Assembly (NCBI RefSeq): GCF_040545805.1
Contig: NZ_JBEPMO010000012.1
Coordinates: 14,082 to 78,081 of the forward strand
DNA from: Moheibacter stercoris
GTDB taxonomy: Bacteria; Bacteroidota; Bacteroidia; Flavobacteriales; Weeksellaceae
Reading direction: 5' to 3'
DNA length: 64,000 nt
Every line of letters starts with the position of its first letter. Position 1 is the first letter of the stretch. The translations under genes and the position numbers were made by a program. The notes under the pieces are model-generated. The model did no database searches. It was not told the origin of the DNA and saw only the letters and a program-made list of their open reading frames with translations. Below, piece by piece: positions 8,448-16,693 of the stretch.

Positions 8448-8468
8448 CTTCGACAAGCTCAGCATGAC
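8448..8468 (+). repeat. Right inverted repeat of the GIY-YIG module
   Basis: CTTCGACAAGCTCAGCATGAC, the inverted partner of 8079-8099 with 2 mismatches. It lies upstream of the GIY-YIG start. Confidence 0.75.
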
Positions 8469-8502
8469 TAAATATATAGGAAGGTTTTATATTAGTAGAA
8501 TA

Positions 8503-8538
8503 TGCTTCGACTCCCGATAGCTATCGGGACAGCATGAC
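8503..8538. repeat. Palindrome-bearing interspersed repeat, copy 2
   Basis: CTTCGACT, then the palindrome CCCGATAGCTATCGGG (8513-8528), then ACAGCATGACA. Same 16-bp palindrome as copy 1 (7376-7391) and the same outer arms as the inverted repeat at 8448-8468, with the inner AAGCT replaced by the palindrome. Confidence 0.75.
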
Positions 8539-8552
8539 ATCAAGGTATACTA

Positions 8553-8585
8553 AAAAAAGGATGAAAGTTTACTTTCATCCTTTTT
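8553..8585 (-). terminator. Terminator after the TonB-dependent receptor gene
   Basis: GGATGAAAG and CTTTCATCC form a 9-bp stem around TTTA, with A and T runs on either side, so it can act in both directions. It lies just past the receptor stop on the minus strand. Confidence 0.85.
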
Positions 8586-8606
8586 CAAATATCATATTTC
8601 TAAAAT

Positions 8607-11054
8607 TTAGAACTTCATTCTTATTTTTGCATTGATGAATCTACCTGTTAAACGATTCGGAACGCCATAGATTTGAGATGAATTTACATCACGAACCCAC
8701 GTATTACTAATTTCATTGCGGATGTCAAAAATATTGAACAAATCAACTCCTAAAGACAATTCTTTGAAATTTTTCCAGAAGTTTCCGTTTGCTTTCAATT
8801 CATTTTGGTTGATGAATTCTTTGATGAATCCGATGTCGACACGTTTGTAATCGGTTAAATAATTTTGGTAATCATAAGGATCAGTCAAAGGTGGCGCTCC
8901 ATTTGGAACTCCCGAAGCATACACCAAATTTACATTGACTTTGAACGAAGGCAAAATCGGCATATAATCTTGGAAGAAAATCGAAGCTTTGAAACGTGGG
9001 TCAGTTGCCATCGGGATGTTTCCTCGGTCATCGATGTTTTGGAATGCTCTTGCATACGATAAACTCAACCAAGAATCCACGCCTGGAACAAATTCCCCAA
9101 ACAAACGCATATCGACTCCGTAACCATATCCTTTCGCATTGTTATCAGCCGTATAACGGATTCTTACATTGTCCACGAAATATGGATTCAAATCGTTGAA
9201 TAATTTGTAATACGCCTCTGTTGTCATTTTAAATGGACTATTCCACATGTTGAATTCGTAGTCATGACCCAAAATAAAATGAACAGATTGTTGTGATTTT
9301 ACTTCGTTGTTTAAAGTTCCATCCAATCTTCTTACTTCACGGTAGAAAGGCGGCTGGTAATAAATTCCGGTATTGAAACGGAAAGTCATATTTTTCTCCC
9401 AATCGGGTTTGATGGCAATTTGCGCCCTTGGACTGATGTTCAATTCTTCGTTGAAATCCCAATAGGTGGCACGAACTCCTCCGTTTACTAAAACTTTGGA
9501 ATTTCCCCACATGAAACGTTTGGTGTATTGAGCAAATGCTGCATAACGATTGGAAGCCAATTCATTTTTCGCATGGATGCTATAATTCAATTCCAAATTG
9601 CTTGGATCCAATTGTCCTGGATTGTAAATGTTCGGAATGGAATAGCCAGTCGAATCCAAATATTGCCATTCACTCATCAAATCACGGATGTCTTCACGTT
9701 GGTATTTTAAACCCCATTCGATATCGTTGTTTACATTGATTTTGTAACGACCTCTGTGTTGTGCTCCCACAACCAAAGCGTCGAAATTATTTCTCGCATG
9801 GTCGATTTGGCTTCCGATGTCGTATGTAGACAAATAATTTCCTTCTCCGTCCAATTCATTGATTCTATACGCACCATAAATGTCGAAATATTCTCTTTCT
9901 TTGGAATGGAATGCAAATGCGTCCACTACCAAATCCAATTTTGTGTTCGGTTTATGACGAATGGTCAAGGAACCTGATTCGGTTTGGAATTTATCTTCTT
10001 CGTTTCCTTCGTAGAAAACAGTTAAACTCATTGGATTGTCCAAGGTTCCGAATTTGGTTTCACGATTTTTTGGAACCAAATCAAATTTTGAATCGGTTTT
10101 TGCTCCTAAAAAGGAAACTTCCCATTTCGAATTGAACTTATAATTCAAATAGGCTTGAACGTCATAATAGCTTGGATTGAAATCACTCTCACCATCCAAG
10201 GTATTCAAAATTAAGTTTCTATTTTGATAACGCGCTCCAACGATTGCAGAGAATTTACCGTCTTTTGAGCCAGATCCAACCGTTAGATTTCCACCCATCA
10301 AACTTGCTTCAACGGTAGCCTCAAAAGATCTTGGTCGTTTGTAGATGATGTCCAAAACACTCGACATTTTGTCTCCGTATTTCGCTTCCCATCCACCTGC
10401 AGAAAAGTTAACGGCTTCGGTCATTGCGGGATTCACAAATCCCAAGCCTTCTTGTTCGCCTGAACGAATTAATTGTGGTTTGTAGATTTCGATTCCATTT
10501 ACATAAATTAAATTTTCATCATAACTTCCTCCGCGAACACGGTATTGAGACGTTAATTCCGAACCAACACTTACAGTAGGTAAACTACCAATCATTTCCG
10601 TAACACCTCCCGTAAGACCAATGGAAGTTTCCATATCAGCTGGACTTAAAGAAGTACTATTGATTGGTTTTGGGCGTTCCCCCATGATGATTGCTTCTTG
10701 CAATTGAACTCCGTCAGATGCTCCTTCCGACAAAATAATATAACGTTCGTAGGTTTGACCCGAAGCGACATTCACGGTTTCTGTGAAGGTAATTCGGCCA
10801 TCTTGTTCAAAACGAACTTGGATGTCGGAATCAGAAGAAACAGTTAGACTAAAATTTCCATTTCCATCTGTATAAGTTGTATTGGTTCCATCGGTCACGG
10901 TTACATCCATGAGAGGGAAATTGTATTCGTCAAATACTTTTCCTTTGAAAGTTGCTTGTTGTGCGAAGGTAAATCCGGCAAATAAAACGAAAAGAAAGAA
11001 TAAATTAATTCTTTGTGAAATTTGCGGTGTAGGTTGCGGTGTTGTTTTTTTCAT
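8607..11054 (-). CDS. TonB-dependent receptor with carboxypeptidase-like N-terminal domain
   Basis: 815 residues. Signal sequence in residues 15-32 (INLFFLFVLFAGFTFAQ), a CarboxypepD_reg-like beta-sandwich (GKVFDEYNFPLMDVTVTDG), then a plug domain (QYRVRGGSYDENLIYVNGIEIY) and a long outer-membrane barrel ending in aromatic KMRMKF-like residues (INAKIRMKF). TonB-dependent receptors import large or scarce substrates across the outer membrane; the substrate cannot be read here and no SusD partner is present. The ATG at 11054 lies 50 bp inside the upstream peptidase gene, in another frame. No later ATG would keep the signal peptide, so the overlap looks real. Confidence 0.92.
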   Translation of the reverse strand: MKKTTPQPTPQISQRINLFFLFVLFAGFTFAQQATFKGKVFDEYNFPLMDVTVTDGTNTTYTDGNGNFSLTVSSDSDIQVRFEQDGRITFTETVNVASGQTYERYIILSEGASDGVQLQEAIIMGERPKPINSTSLSPADMETSIGLTGGVTEMIGSLPTVSVGSELTSQYRVRGGSYDENLIYVNGIEIYKPQLIRSGEQEGLGFVNPAMTEAVNFSAGGWEAKYGDKMSSVLDIIYKRPRSFEATVEASLMGGNLTVGSGSKDGKFSAIVGARYQNRNLILNTLDGESDFNPSYYDVQAYLNYKFNSKWEVSFLGAKTDSKFDLVPKNRETKFGTLDNPMSLTVFYEGNEEDKFQTESGSLTIRHKPNTKLDLVVDAFAFHSKEREYFDIYGAYRINELDGEGNYLSTYDIGSQIDHARNNFDALVVGAQHRGRYKINVNNDIEWGLKYQREDIRDLMSEWQYLDSTGYSIPNIYNPGQLDPSNLELNYSIHAKNELASNRYAAFAQYTKRFMWGNSKVLVNGGVRATYWDFNEELNISPRAQIAIKPDWEKNMTFRFNTGIYYQPPFYREVRRLDGTLNNEVKSQQSVHFILGHDYEFNMWNSPFKMTTEAYYKLFNDLNPYFVDNVRIRYTADNNAKGYGYGVDMRLFGEFVPGVDSWLSLSYARAFQNIDDRGNIPMATDPRFKASIFFQDYMPILPSFKVNVNLVYASGVPNGAPPLTDPYDYQNYLTDYKRVDIGFIKEFINQNELKANGNFWKNFKELSLGVDLFNIFDIRNEISNTWVRDVNSSQIYGVPNRLTGRFINAKIRMKF

Positions 11055-12702
11055 CCCAAACTTTTAATTCTAATTGATGTTTTCCATTTGTAATTCCTTC
11101 ACGATTTAAATCGATGGTTAAGGATTTTGATTTTTGATCATAGGTCGTCAACGTCCATTTTCCATCAATATAGGCGGCAAATCCTTCAATTCCTGATTGA
11201 CTGTCACTTATCGTAAAGCGAATGGTTGCTTTAGCGCCCGTAAATGTACTGTTTTCTTTGATATTAACGGGAGTTATTGTTGGTTTCGTATTGTCGATTG
11301 CTACAGAGAAAACTCCAAAGTCTCTCGCTTCACCTACGATTTTCCCATTTTTATATTCTGCCGTGATGAATTCTTTCTTCCAAGCTCCTCTCTGTTGATA
11401 TTCCCGAACCAAAATTGCTTTATCCAATTGGGCAGTAGGAACATCTTTGGGTTCAATCGCAATGGTATAATAAGAATGTACAGGAATATTCCAATCATGA
11501 ACCCAATGTTTTCCATTGTCTGCTAATTTGTATTTGAACTCCAAATCCTCGTAAATAATTCCTTTGGGCAACATCAATTCTATGCCCTCTCTTTTGAAAT
11601 GATTTTCTTGATCCCATTGAAAAATGATCGCATCAGAAGAGATGGGTTTTTCTGCTGGTGGAGTTTTTCCTGTGATTTTGTATTTCACTTCTTTTTTATT
11701 TCCAGCATAATCTCTTACCTCAATTTTGATGTCATAGGTTCTACCTTCCTCCAAATCTATGATTCCATTGTTCACGACATTGGAATACATTTGATGCAAA
11801 GGATCTCCTTCTTTTCGGTACAATTGATACACCCAACTATTATTTTTCAATCGATCCTCATAATCAACCAAACAATTGATGGCGCGAGTTGTAGAGAAAT
11901 TCAAACGATCATTGGTGTAGGTGTAATAAGGATTATTGTCAACAAAAACATTGATCTGATAAATTCCGTTCATATTATCCGCTCCATTGTGTTTGTCATA
12001 GGTTTTAATTCCCAATCCAACTTTTCCAGAAGCCGAAACACTAGCGCCAGAAGCAACGACTTGACGACTGGTTTTTCCGTTTACATTTCCATTGATCGGA
12101 TAGATATACAATCCGTTGATCATAGGAGCAGAGGTGTCGGGAACATCAAATCCAAATAAAAATGGATTGATAGGTTCCTCGGTTTTGGTATCACGAATTT
12201 CAAAATGAAGATGCGGCCCAGCCGATCCACCTGAATTTCCAGATAATCCAATTATGTCGCCGGCTTTCACTTTTAATTCATCTTTCTTCGGATAAATTTC
12301 CACGGCAAATGATTCATTTTTGTACTGATGCGCTCTGGTGAATTCTTCAATTTCCTTGCTGAATTTTTGCATATGCGCATAAACCGAGGTATATCCATTT
12401 GGATGATCAATGTAAATGGCATTTCCATATCCGCGTGGAGACACATTGATTCGTGAAATAAATCCATCTCCAACTGCATAAAGGTTGTAGCCTTCTTTTT
12501 GATTGGTTTTGATGTCGATTCCGCTATGGAAATGATTGTTTCGAAGTTCGCCAAAGTTGCCCGATAAAAAATTGGTGATTCCAAGTGGGTTTCGGAAATC
12601 GCCTTTGGGGTATTCGATCTTAGGATTAGCTTGGGTGTTTTGCGATTGACCACAAGCACAAAACGTTAACAAGCTCAAAACTAAGATGTTTAGGTTTTTC
12701 AT
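11005..12702 (-). CDS. M23 (LytM-type) peptidase lipoprotein
   Basis: 565 residues from ATG 12702, chosen because it gives a lipoprotein signal (MKNLNILVLSLLTFCACGQ); an earlier in-frame start at 12738 would bury it. The M23 domain has both zinc motifs, NNHFHSGIDIK and GPHLHFEIRD, near residues 58 and 168. The C-terminal half consists of beta-rich Ig-like segments (DYAGNKKEVKYKI, DSQSGIEGFAAYIDGKW). Family members cut peptidoglycan cross-bridges or activate amidases. It is cotranscribed with the overlapping TonB-dependent receptor. Confidence 0.92.
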   Translation of the reverse strand: MKNLNILVLSLLTFCACGQSQNTQANPKIEYPKGDFRNPLGITNFLSGNFGELRNNHFHSGIDIKTNQKEGYNLYAVGDGFISRINVSPRGYGNAIYIDHPNGYTSVYAHMQKFSKEIEEFTRAHQYKNESFAVEIYPKKDELKVKAGDIIGLSGNSGGSAGPHLHFEIRDTKTEEPINPFLFGFDVPDTSAPMINGLYIYPINGNVNGKTSRQVVASGASVSASGKVGLGIKTYDKHNGADNMNGIYQINVFVDNNPYYTYTNDRLNFSTTRAINCLVDYEDRLKNNSWVYQLYRKEGDPLHQMYSNVVNNGIIDLEEGRTYDIKIEVRDYAGNKKEVKYKITGKTPPAEKPISSDAIIFQWDQENHFKREGIELMLPKGIIYEDLEFKYKLADNGKHWVHDWNIPVHSYYTIAIEPKDVPTAQLDKAILVREYQQRGAWKKEFITAEYKNGKIVGEARDFGVFSVAIDNTKPTITPVNIKENSTFTGAKATIRFTISDSQSGIEGFAAYIDGKWTLTTYDQKSKSLTIDLNREGITNGKHQLELKVWDEKNNTATYTANFTKN

Positions 12703-12784
12703 GTTTTGATATTTTAAACAAAAATAAAAATTATTCATAGAGTAGCTTTTTCTATTTAGGATTAATTAAAATTTAGAAACAGAT

Positions 12785-12814
12785 TTGAAGCAATGCAATT
12801 TTTCGTTACCTTTG
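12785..12814 (+). promoter_or_regulatory. Bacteroidota-type promoter for the zapA unit
   Basis: TTG at 12785-12787, a 19-bp spacer, then TACCTTTG at 12807-12814. This matches the class consensus TTG-N19-TAnnTTTG. Transcription would begin near 12820, which rules out an earlier in-frame ATG at 12793 and supports the start at 12853. Confidence 0.8.
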
Positions 12815-12852
12815 CGTTAAATAAGTTAGGACGAATTAAGTTCTCTTATACG

Positions 12853-13152
12853 ATGAATCAAAGTGAAACAAATTTCATAAAACTTGAACAAAAGCTCTAT
12901 CAATTGGTGGATGCTTATCGAAATATTAAAAAAGAAAACGAAACGCTAGCAGAGGAAATAGAATCATTGAAGGAAAGTTTGAAAACATCACGATCTGAAG
13001 CCCTAAAAATGAAAGATGACAATGAACGATTGAAAGTGGCAAATGCCCTTTTGGGTGACGAAGAACACAGACGTTTGATGAAACTACGAGTAAACAAACT
13101 TATAAAAGAACTGGATGTTTGTATAGCTCAAGTAAAAAATGATAAAGGATGA
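12853..13152 (+). CDS. Coiled-coil protein upstream of ZapA
   Basis: 99 residues from ATG 12853. Almost entirely alpha-helical coiled coil (LEQKLYQLVDAYRNIKKENETLAEEIESLK), ending with VNKLIKELDVCIAQVK. It overlaps zapA by 4 bp. Position and shape suggest a cell-division accessory protein analogous to ZapB, working with ZapA at the FtsZ ring; that is inference from context, since coiled coils carry little family signal. Confidence 0.8.
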   Translation: MNQSETNFIKLEQKLYQLVDAYRNIKKENETLAEEIESLKESLKTSRSEALKMKDDNERLKVANALLGDEEHRRLMKLRVNKLIKELDVCIAQVKNDKG

Positions 13153-13442
13153 ATAGTATCAAAATAAAGATCAACATCGCCGGTAGGCAATATCCTTTAA
13201 CCATCAATGCAGAAGAAGAGGAAGCGGTTAGAAATGCAGGAAAAGAAATTAATAAATTGATACAAGAATTTGAAGACAGATATGCTGTAACAGACAAACA
13301 AGACGCTATTTCTATGGTGGCTTTGCAGATGGCTTCAAAACTCAATATTGTGAAAAGTCAAGGAGAAGGCAATAGTACCATTGCCAATGAAAAAATCCTT
13401 GAACTTACCGAATTCATTGAAAGAGAATTGGAAAATAAATAA
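13149..13442 (+). CDS. zapA: Cell division protein ZapA
   Basis: 97 residues with the ZapA pattern: IKINIAGRQYPLTINAEEEEAVRNAGKEIN, then a C-terminal coiled coil. ZapA binds and cross-links FtsZ filaments at midcell. It is translationally coupled to the preceding coiled-coil gene (ATG overlaps its stop) and followed by a structured RNA candidate. Confidence 0.88.
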   Translation: MNSIKIKINIAGRQYPLTINAEEEEAVRNAGKEINKLIQEFEDRYAVTDKQDAISMVALQMASKLNIVKSQGEGNSTIANEKILELTEFIERELENK

Positions 13443-13484
13443 ACATTAATATATAGACGCTCAGCTACTTAAGTGTAGTAAAAA

Positions 13485-13690
13485 TATTCGATCCCACATT
13501 AGTTCTAACTATTTTGGTAAACTCAACGCCAGTTTTGTAACCGGGTGAATGCCGTCCGGAAAGCGGGCCGCAACAACTCTAAGTTGTTCAAATTATTTGA
13601 CAGCGGATTTTTGACTGACGGAATTAACTCAAAACCTGTTTTCAGGAGTTTACGCAAAACTTTCGTAACTAATGTGGGATTTTTTTATGA
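13485..13690 (+). ncRNA. ssrS: 6S RNA candidate (6S-Flavo type)
   Basis: About 200 nt between zapA and rny. A perfect 14-bp closing stem joins ATCCCACATTAGTT (13491-13504) and AACTAATGTGGGAT (13667-13680), followed by a T run. Inside, TAAACTC pairs with GAGTTTA, CCGTC with GACGG, and AACAACT with AGTTGTT, giving a long rod with an internal opening. 6S RNA traps sigma-70-type holoenzyme by mimicking an open promoter, and ssrS lies next to zapA in many bacteria. I recall the Flavobacteriia 6S between zapA and rny. No covariance model was run. Confidence 0.72.
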
Positions 13691-13708
13691 CCTAAATTTT
13701 AAATTGAA

Positions 13709-15280
13709 ATGGAAACAATGACAATTATAGTTGGAATAGTGGGGCTTGCGATAGGAGCCTTGGTAAGTTATTTTTTAGCAAAAAAATCGGTAGATCAGCA
13801 AAATCAAATCTTAATTGATGACGCCAAAAGAAAAGCCGATGAAATCATCAATGATGCGCAAAAAGAAGGAGAAGCAATTAAAAAGGAAAAAATATTTCAA
13901 GCAAAAGAAAAATTCTTAGAATTGAAATCCGCGCATGAAGAATCCATCAACCAAAGAGAGAGAAAATTTGCAGAAGCAGAATTGAAAATAAAAGAAAGAG
14001 AAGATAAGTTGAAATTGGATATGTCTGAACTTCAACGTACAAGAGATCAGATCAAAAATGAAACAAGCAATCTACAATCTCGTCAAGACAAATTGAACTT
14101 GAAGCAAAAAGAAGTAGATGCCATGCACAAAAAGCAAGTTGAAGTTTTGGAGAAAGTTGCCAATTATACCGCAGAAGAAGCAAAAGCTGAATTGATGGAA
14201 ACCTTGAAAGATGAAGCGAGAAGCAAAGCACAATCGCATATTCAAGAAATTATGGAAGATGCGGAATTGAATGCGAAAAATGAAGCAAGAAAAATCATCG
14301 TTCAATCCATTCAACGTATCGGAACCGAACAAGCAATTGAAAATGCCGTTTCTGTTTTCAACATTGAATCAGATGAGGTGAAAGGTAGAATTATCGGTCG
14401 TGAAGGACGAAATATTCGTGCCATTGAAGCAGCAACAGGAGTAGAAATCATTGTAGATGATACGCCAGAAGCGATTATCTTATCTTGTTTCGATCCAGTT
14501 CGTCGTGAAATTGCTCGTTTATCCTTACACCGTTTGGTGACCGACGGACGTATTCACCCAGCAAGAATCGAAGAGGTTGTCGCAAAAACAACCAAACAAA
14601 TTGAAGATGAAATCTTGGAAGTTGGTAAGAAAACAATCTTGGATTTAGGAATTCATGGCTTGCACAAAGATTTGGTGCGCATCGTTGGACGTATGAAATA
14701 TCGTTCATCCTATGGCCAAAATTTATTGCAACACTCTAGAGAAGTGGCGCATTTGGCAGGAACAATGGCTGCAGAGCTTGGTTTGAATGCAAAATTGGCC
14801 AAAAGAGCAGGGTTGTTACACGATATTGGAAAAGTGCCAGAGCAAGAATCAGAATTGCCTCACGCAATTTTGGGTATGCAATGGGCTGAAAAATATGGCG
14901 AACATCCAGATGTGGTCAATGCAATTGGAGCTCACCACGATGAAATTGAAATGACTTCCTTGTTATCTCCGATCATTCAGGTTTGTGATGCGATCAGTGG
15001 AGCAAGACCTGGAGCGCGTCGTCAAGTGGTAGAATCTTATATTCAACGTTTGAAAGATTTGGAAACAACAGCCTTGAGTTTTGATGGAGTAGAGAAAGCT
15101 TTCGCGATTCAAGCAGGACGTGAACTTCGTGTGATGGTGGAAAGTGATAAAGTAGATGATGCAAAAGCTTCAGAATTGTCATTCCTGATTACTGATAAAA
15201 TTCAAAATGAATTAACCTATCCAGGGCAAGTTCGTGTGACTGTAATTCGTGAAACAAGAGCGGTGAACATTGCAAGGTAA
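13709..15280 (+). CDS. rny: Ribonuclease Y
   Basis: 523 residues. N-terminal membrane anchor (IIVGIVGLAIGALVSYFLA), a long charged coiled coil (25-200), then a KH domain (VKGRIIGREGRNIRAIE) and an HD phosphohydrolase domain with GLLHDIGKV and AHHDE. RNase Y is a membrane-bound endonuclease that starts mRNA decay. It is the only gene downstream of the 6S candidate and is followed by a terminator. Confidence 0.96.
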   Translation: METMTIIVGIVGLAIGALVSYFLAKKSVDQQNQILIDDAKRKADEIINDAQKEGEAIKKEKIFQAKEKFLELKSAHEESINQRERKFAEAELKIKEREDKLKLDMSELQRTRDQIKNETSNLQSRQDKLNLKQKEVDAMHKKQVEVLEKVANYTAEEAKAELMETLKDEARSKAQSHIQEIMEDAELNAKNEARKIIVQSIQRIGTEQAIENAVSVFNIESDEVKGRIIGREGRNIRAIEAATGVEIIVDDTPEAIILSCFDPVRREIARLSLHRLVTDGRIHPARIEEVVAKTTKQIEDEILEVGKKTILDLGIHGLHKDLVRIVGRMKYRSSYGQNLLQHSREVAHLAGTMAAELGLNAKLAKRAGLLHDIGKVPEQESELPHAILGMQWAEKYGEHPDVVNAIGAHHDEIEMTSLLSPIIQVCDAISGARPGARRQVVESYIQRLKDLETTALSFDGVEKAFAIQAGRELRVMVESDKVDDAKASELSFLITDKIQNELTYPGQVRVTVIRETRAVNIAR

Positions 15281-15676
15281 TTTGTTGATAAAATAAGAAA
15301 ATAAATTTCTAAAATCCTGGAGCGAAATCTTCAGGATTTTTTCTTTTAAAGCTTTCGCTAAGGCTTTTCTGATGCGAATTTGAGGGATTTTTCATCGAAA
15401 AAAATGAAAATATTTCAATTGAATAACTGTCTGATAAATAATAAATTAACGCTTTGTTGATAACATTTTAATTTCTTTTCTTGCCAAGATGCCAAGACTT
15501 GAAAAGGTTATTCTATTTTTGAAATTACCAATAGGATAAGACACTAATCGAATAAGAGTTTGATAGCGAAACAATTCAATTTTTCTGTAATTGAATCATA
15601 CACTCGACAGCTCAATTTTCAGGTCACTATTGGTGAAAATTTTAACAAATCAATACTAACAAAAAATTATTTTACT
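15281..15676. other. Gene-free gap between rny and nrdB
   Basis: After the rny terminator (15310-15346) there is A+T-rich sequence with no supported gene. A -7-like TATTTTTG sits at 15514-15521 but without a well-spaced TTG. The remainder up to 15676 is probably the nrdB leader. An upstream in-frame ATG at 15560 would add 39 residues unlike the NrdB family. Confidence 0.6.
15310..15346 (+). terminator. Terminator after rny
   Basis: AAATCCTG pairs with CAGGATTT, followed by TTTTCTTTT, just past the rny stop. Confidence 0.85.
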
Positions 15677-16651
15677 ATGTCCATTTTTGATAGAAGAATA
15701 AATTATAAACCGTTTGAATATCCAGGGATTTTCCAATTTACGGATGCTATCAATAAATCATTTTGGGTGCATAGTGAAGTAGACTTCACCGCAGATACTC
15801 AAGATTTTCATTCGCACTTAACGCCAGAGGAAAGATTGGCAGTTAAAAACAGTTTGCTGGCAATTGCTCAAATTGAAGTTGCTGTGAAAACATTTTGGGG
15901 AGACATCTACCAACATTTTCCAAAACCAGAATTCAATGGACTTGGAAGCACGTTTGCTGAATGTGAATTTAGACATTCAGAAGCTTATTCTCGTTTGTTG
16001 GAAGTATTGGGATACAACGATGAATTTGAGAATTTGTTAGAAGTTCCAGTGATTAGAGAGCGAATTGATTATTTGTCATCCGCCTTAAAAGATGCTCGTT
16101 CTGACGATCGCAAGAAGTACGTGGTTTCGTTAATCTTGTTTTCTATTTTAATTGAAAACGTTTCTTTGTTCAGTCAATTTGCGATCATATTATCATTTAC
16201 TCGTTTCAAAGGCTACATGAAAAATGTAAGCAATATCATTGCGTGGACCTCTGTTGATGAGCAAATTCATGCCAATGCTGGAATCTTTATCGTAAATACG
16301 ATTCGTGAAGAATTTCCAGATTTCTTTGACGAACAAACAATAGCTTACATTCACGAAACCGTTGAAAATTCCATCGAAATCGAAGGAAAAATCTTGGATT
16401 GGATTTTCAGTGCCGGCGAAATCCCAACCGTTAACAAAGCAGATTTGTTGAACTTCATGAAGTTCAGAGTAGATGAAAGCATGCGCAAAATTGGATTGAA
16501 ACCAATTTACAATACAACACAAGAACAATACAAACCCATGGCCTGGTTTGAAGAAGAAGTATTTGCCAATAGCAATGACGACTTTTTCGCCAAAAGACCT
16601 GTGGATTATACCAAACACGATAAACCGATCACAGCGAACGATTTATTCTAA
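15677..16651 (+). CDS. nrdB: Ribonucleotide reductase class I, small (beta) subunit
   Basis: 324 residues from ATG 15677 (MSIFDRRINYKPFEYP, the family's usual start). Di-metal ligands and radical Tyr are visible: Glu97, His100 and Tyr104 in ECEFRHSEAY, and the second ExxH in SVDEQIHANAG. It supplies the radical for reduction of ribonucleotides by NrdA. The C-terminus (HDKPITANDLF) is the NrdA-docking tail. There is no N-terminal ATP-cone, unlike some Flavobacteriia NrdB proteins. nrdA follows 42 bp downstream. Confidence 0.96.
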   Translation: MSIFDRRINYKPFEYPGIFQFTDAINKSFWVHSEVDFTADTQDFHSHLTPEERLAVKNSLLAIAQIEVAVKTFWGDIYQHFPKPEFNGLGSTFAECEFRHSEAYSRLLEVLGYNDEFENLLEVPVIRERIDYLSSALKDARSDDRKKYVVSLILFSILIENVSLFSQFAIILSFTRFKGYMKNVSNIIAWTSVDEQIHANAGIFIVNTIREEFPDFFDEQTIAYIHETVENSIEIEGKILDWIFSAGEIPTVNKADLLNFMKFRVDESMRKIGLKPIYNTTQEQYKPMAWFEEEVFANSNDDFFAKRPVDYTKHDKPITANDLF

Positions 16652-16693
16652 AGAAAATTACACCTAAATTAAAATCAAGAGCACAAGAACTGT

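Noticed and set aside
11599..12159. 186-residue plus-strand frame inside the M23 peptidase gene
   Set aside because: The hydrophobic, Ile/Phe-rich product is what the antisense of this A+T-rich gene would give; the peptidase on the other strand is well supported.
12793..12852. Upstream extension of the coiled-coil gene to ATG 12793
   Set aside because: The ATG lies inside the promoter (TTG 12785, TACCTTTG 12807), before the transcription start.
15560..15676. 39-residue N-terminal extension of NrdB
   Set aside because: The extension is not ATP-cone-like and the family start MSIFDRRINYKPF is at 15677.
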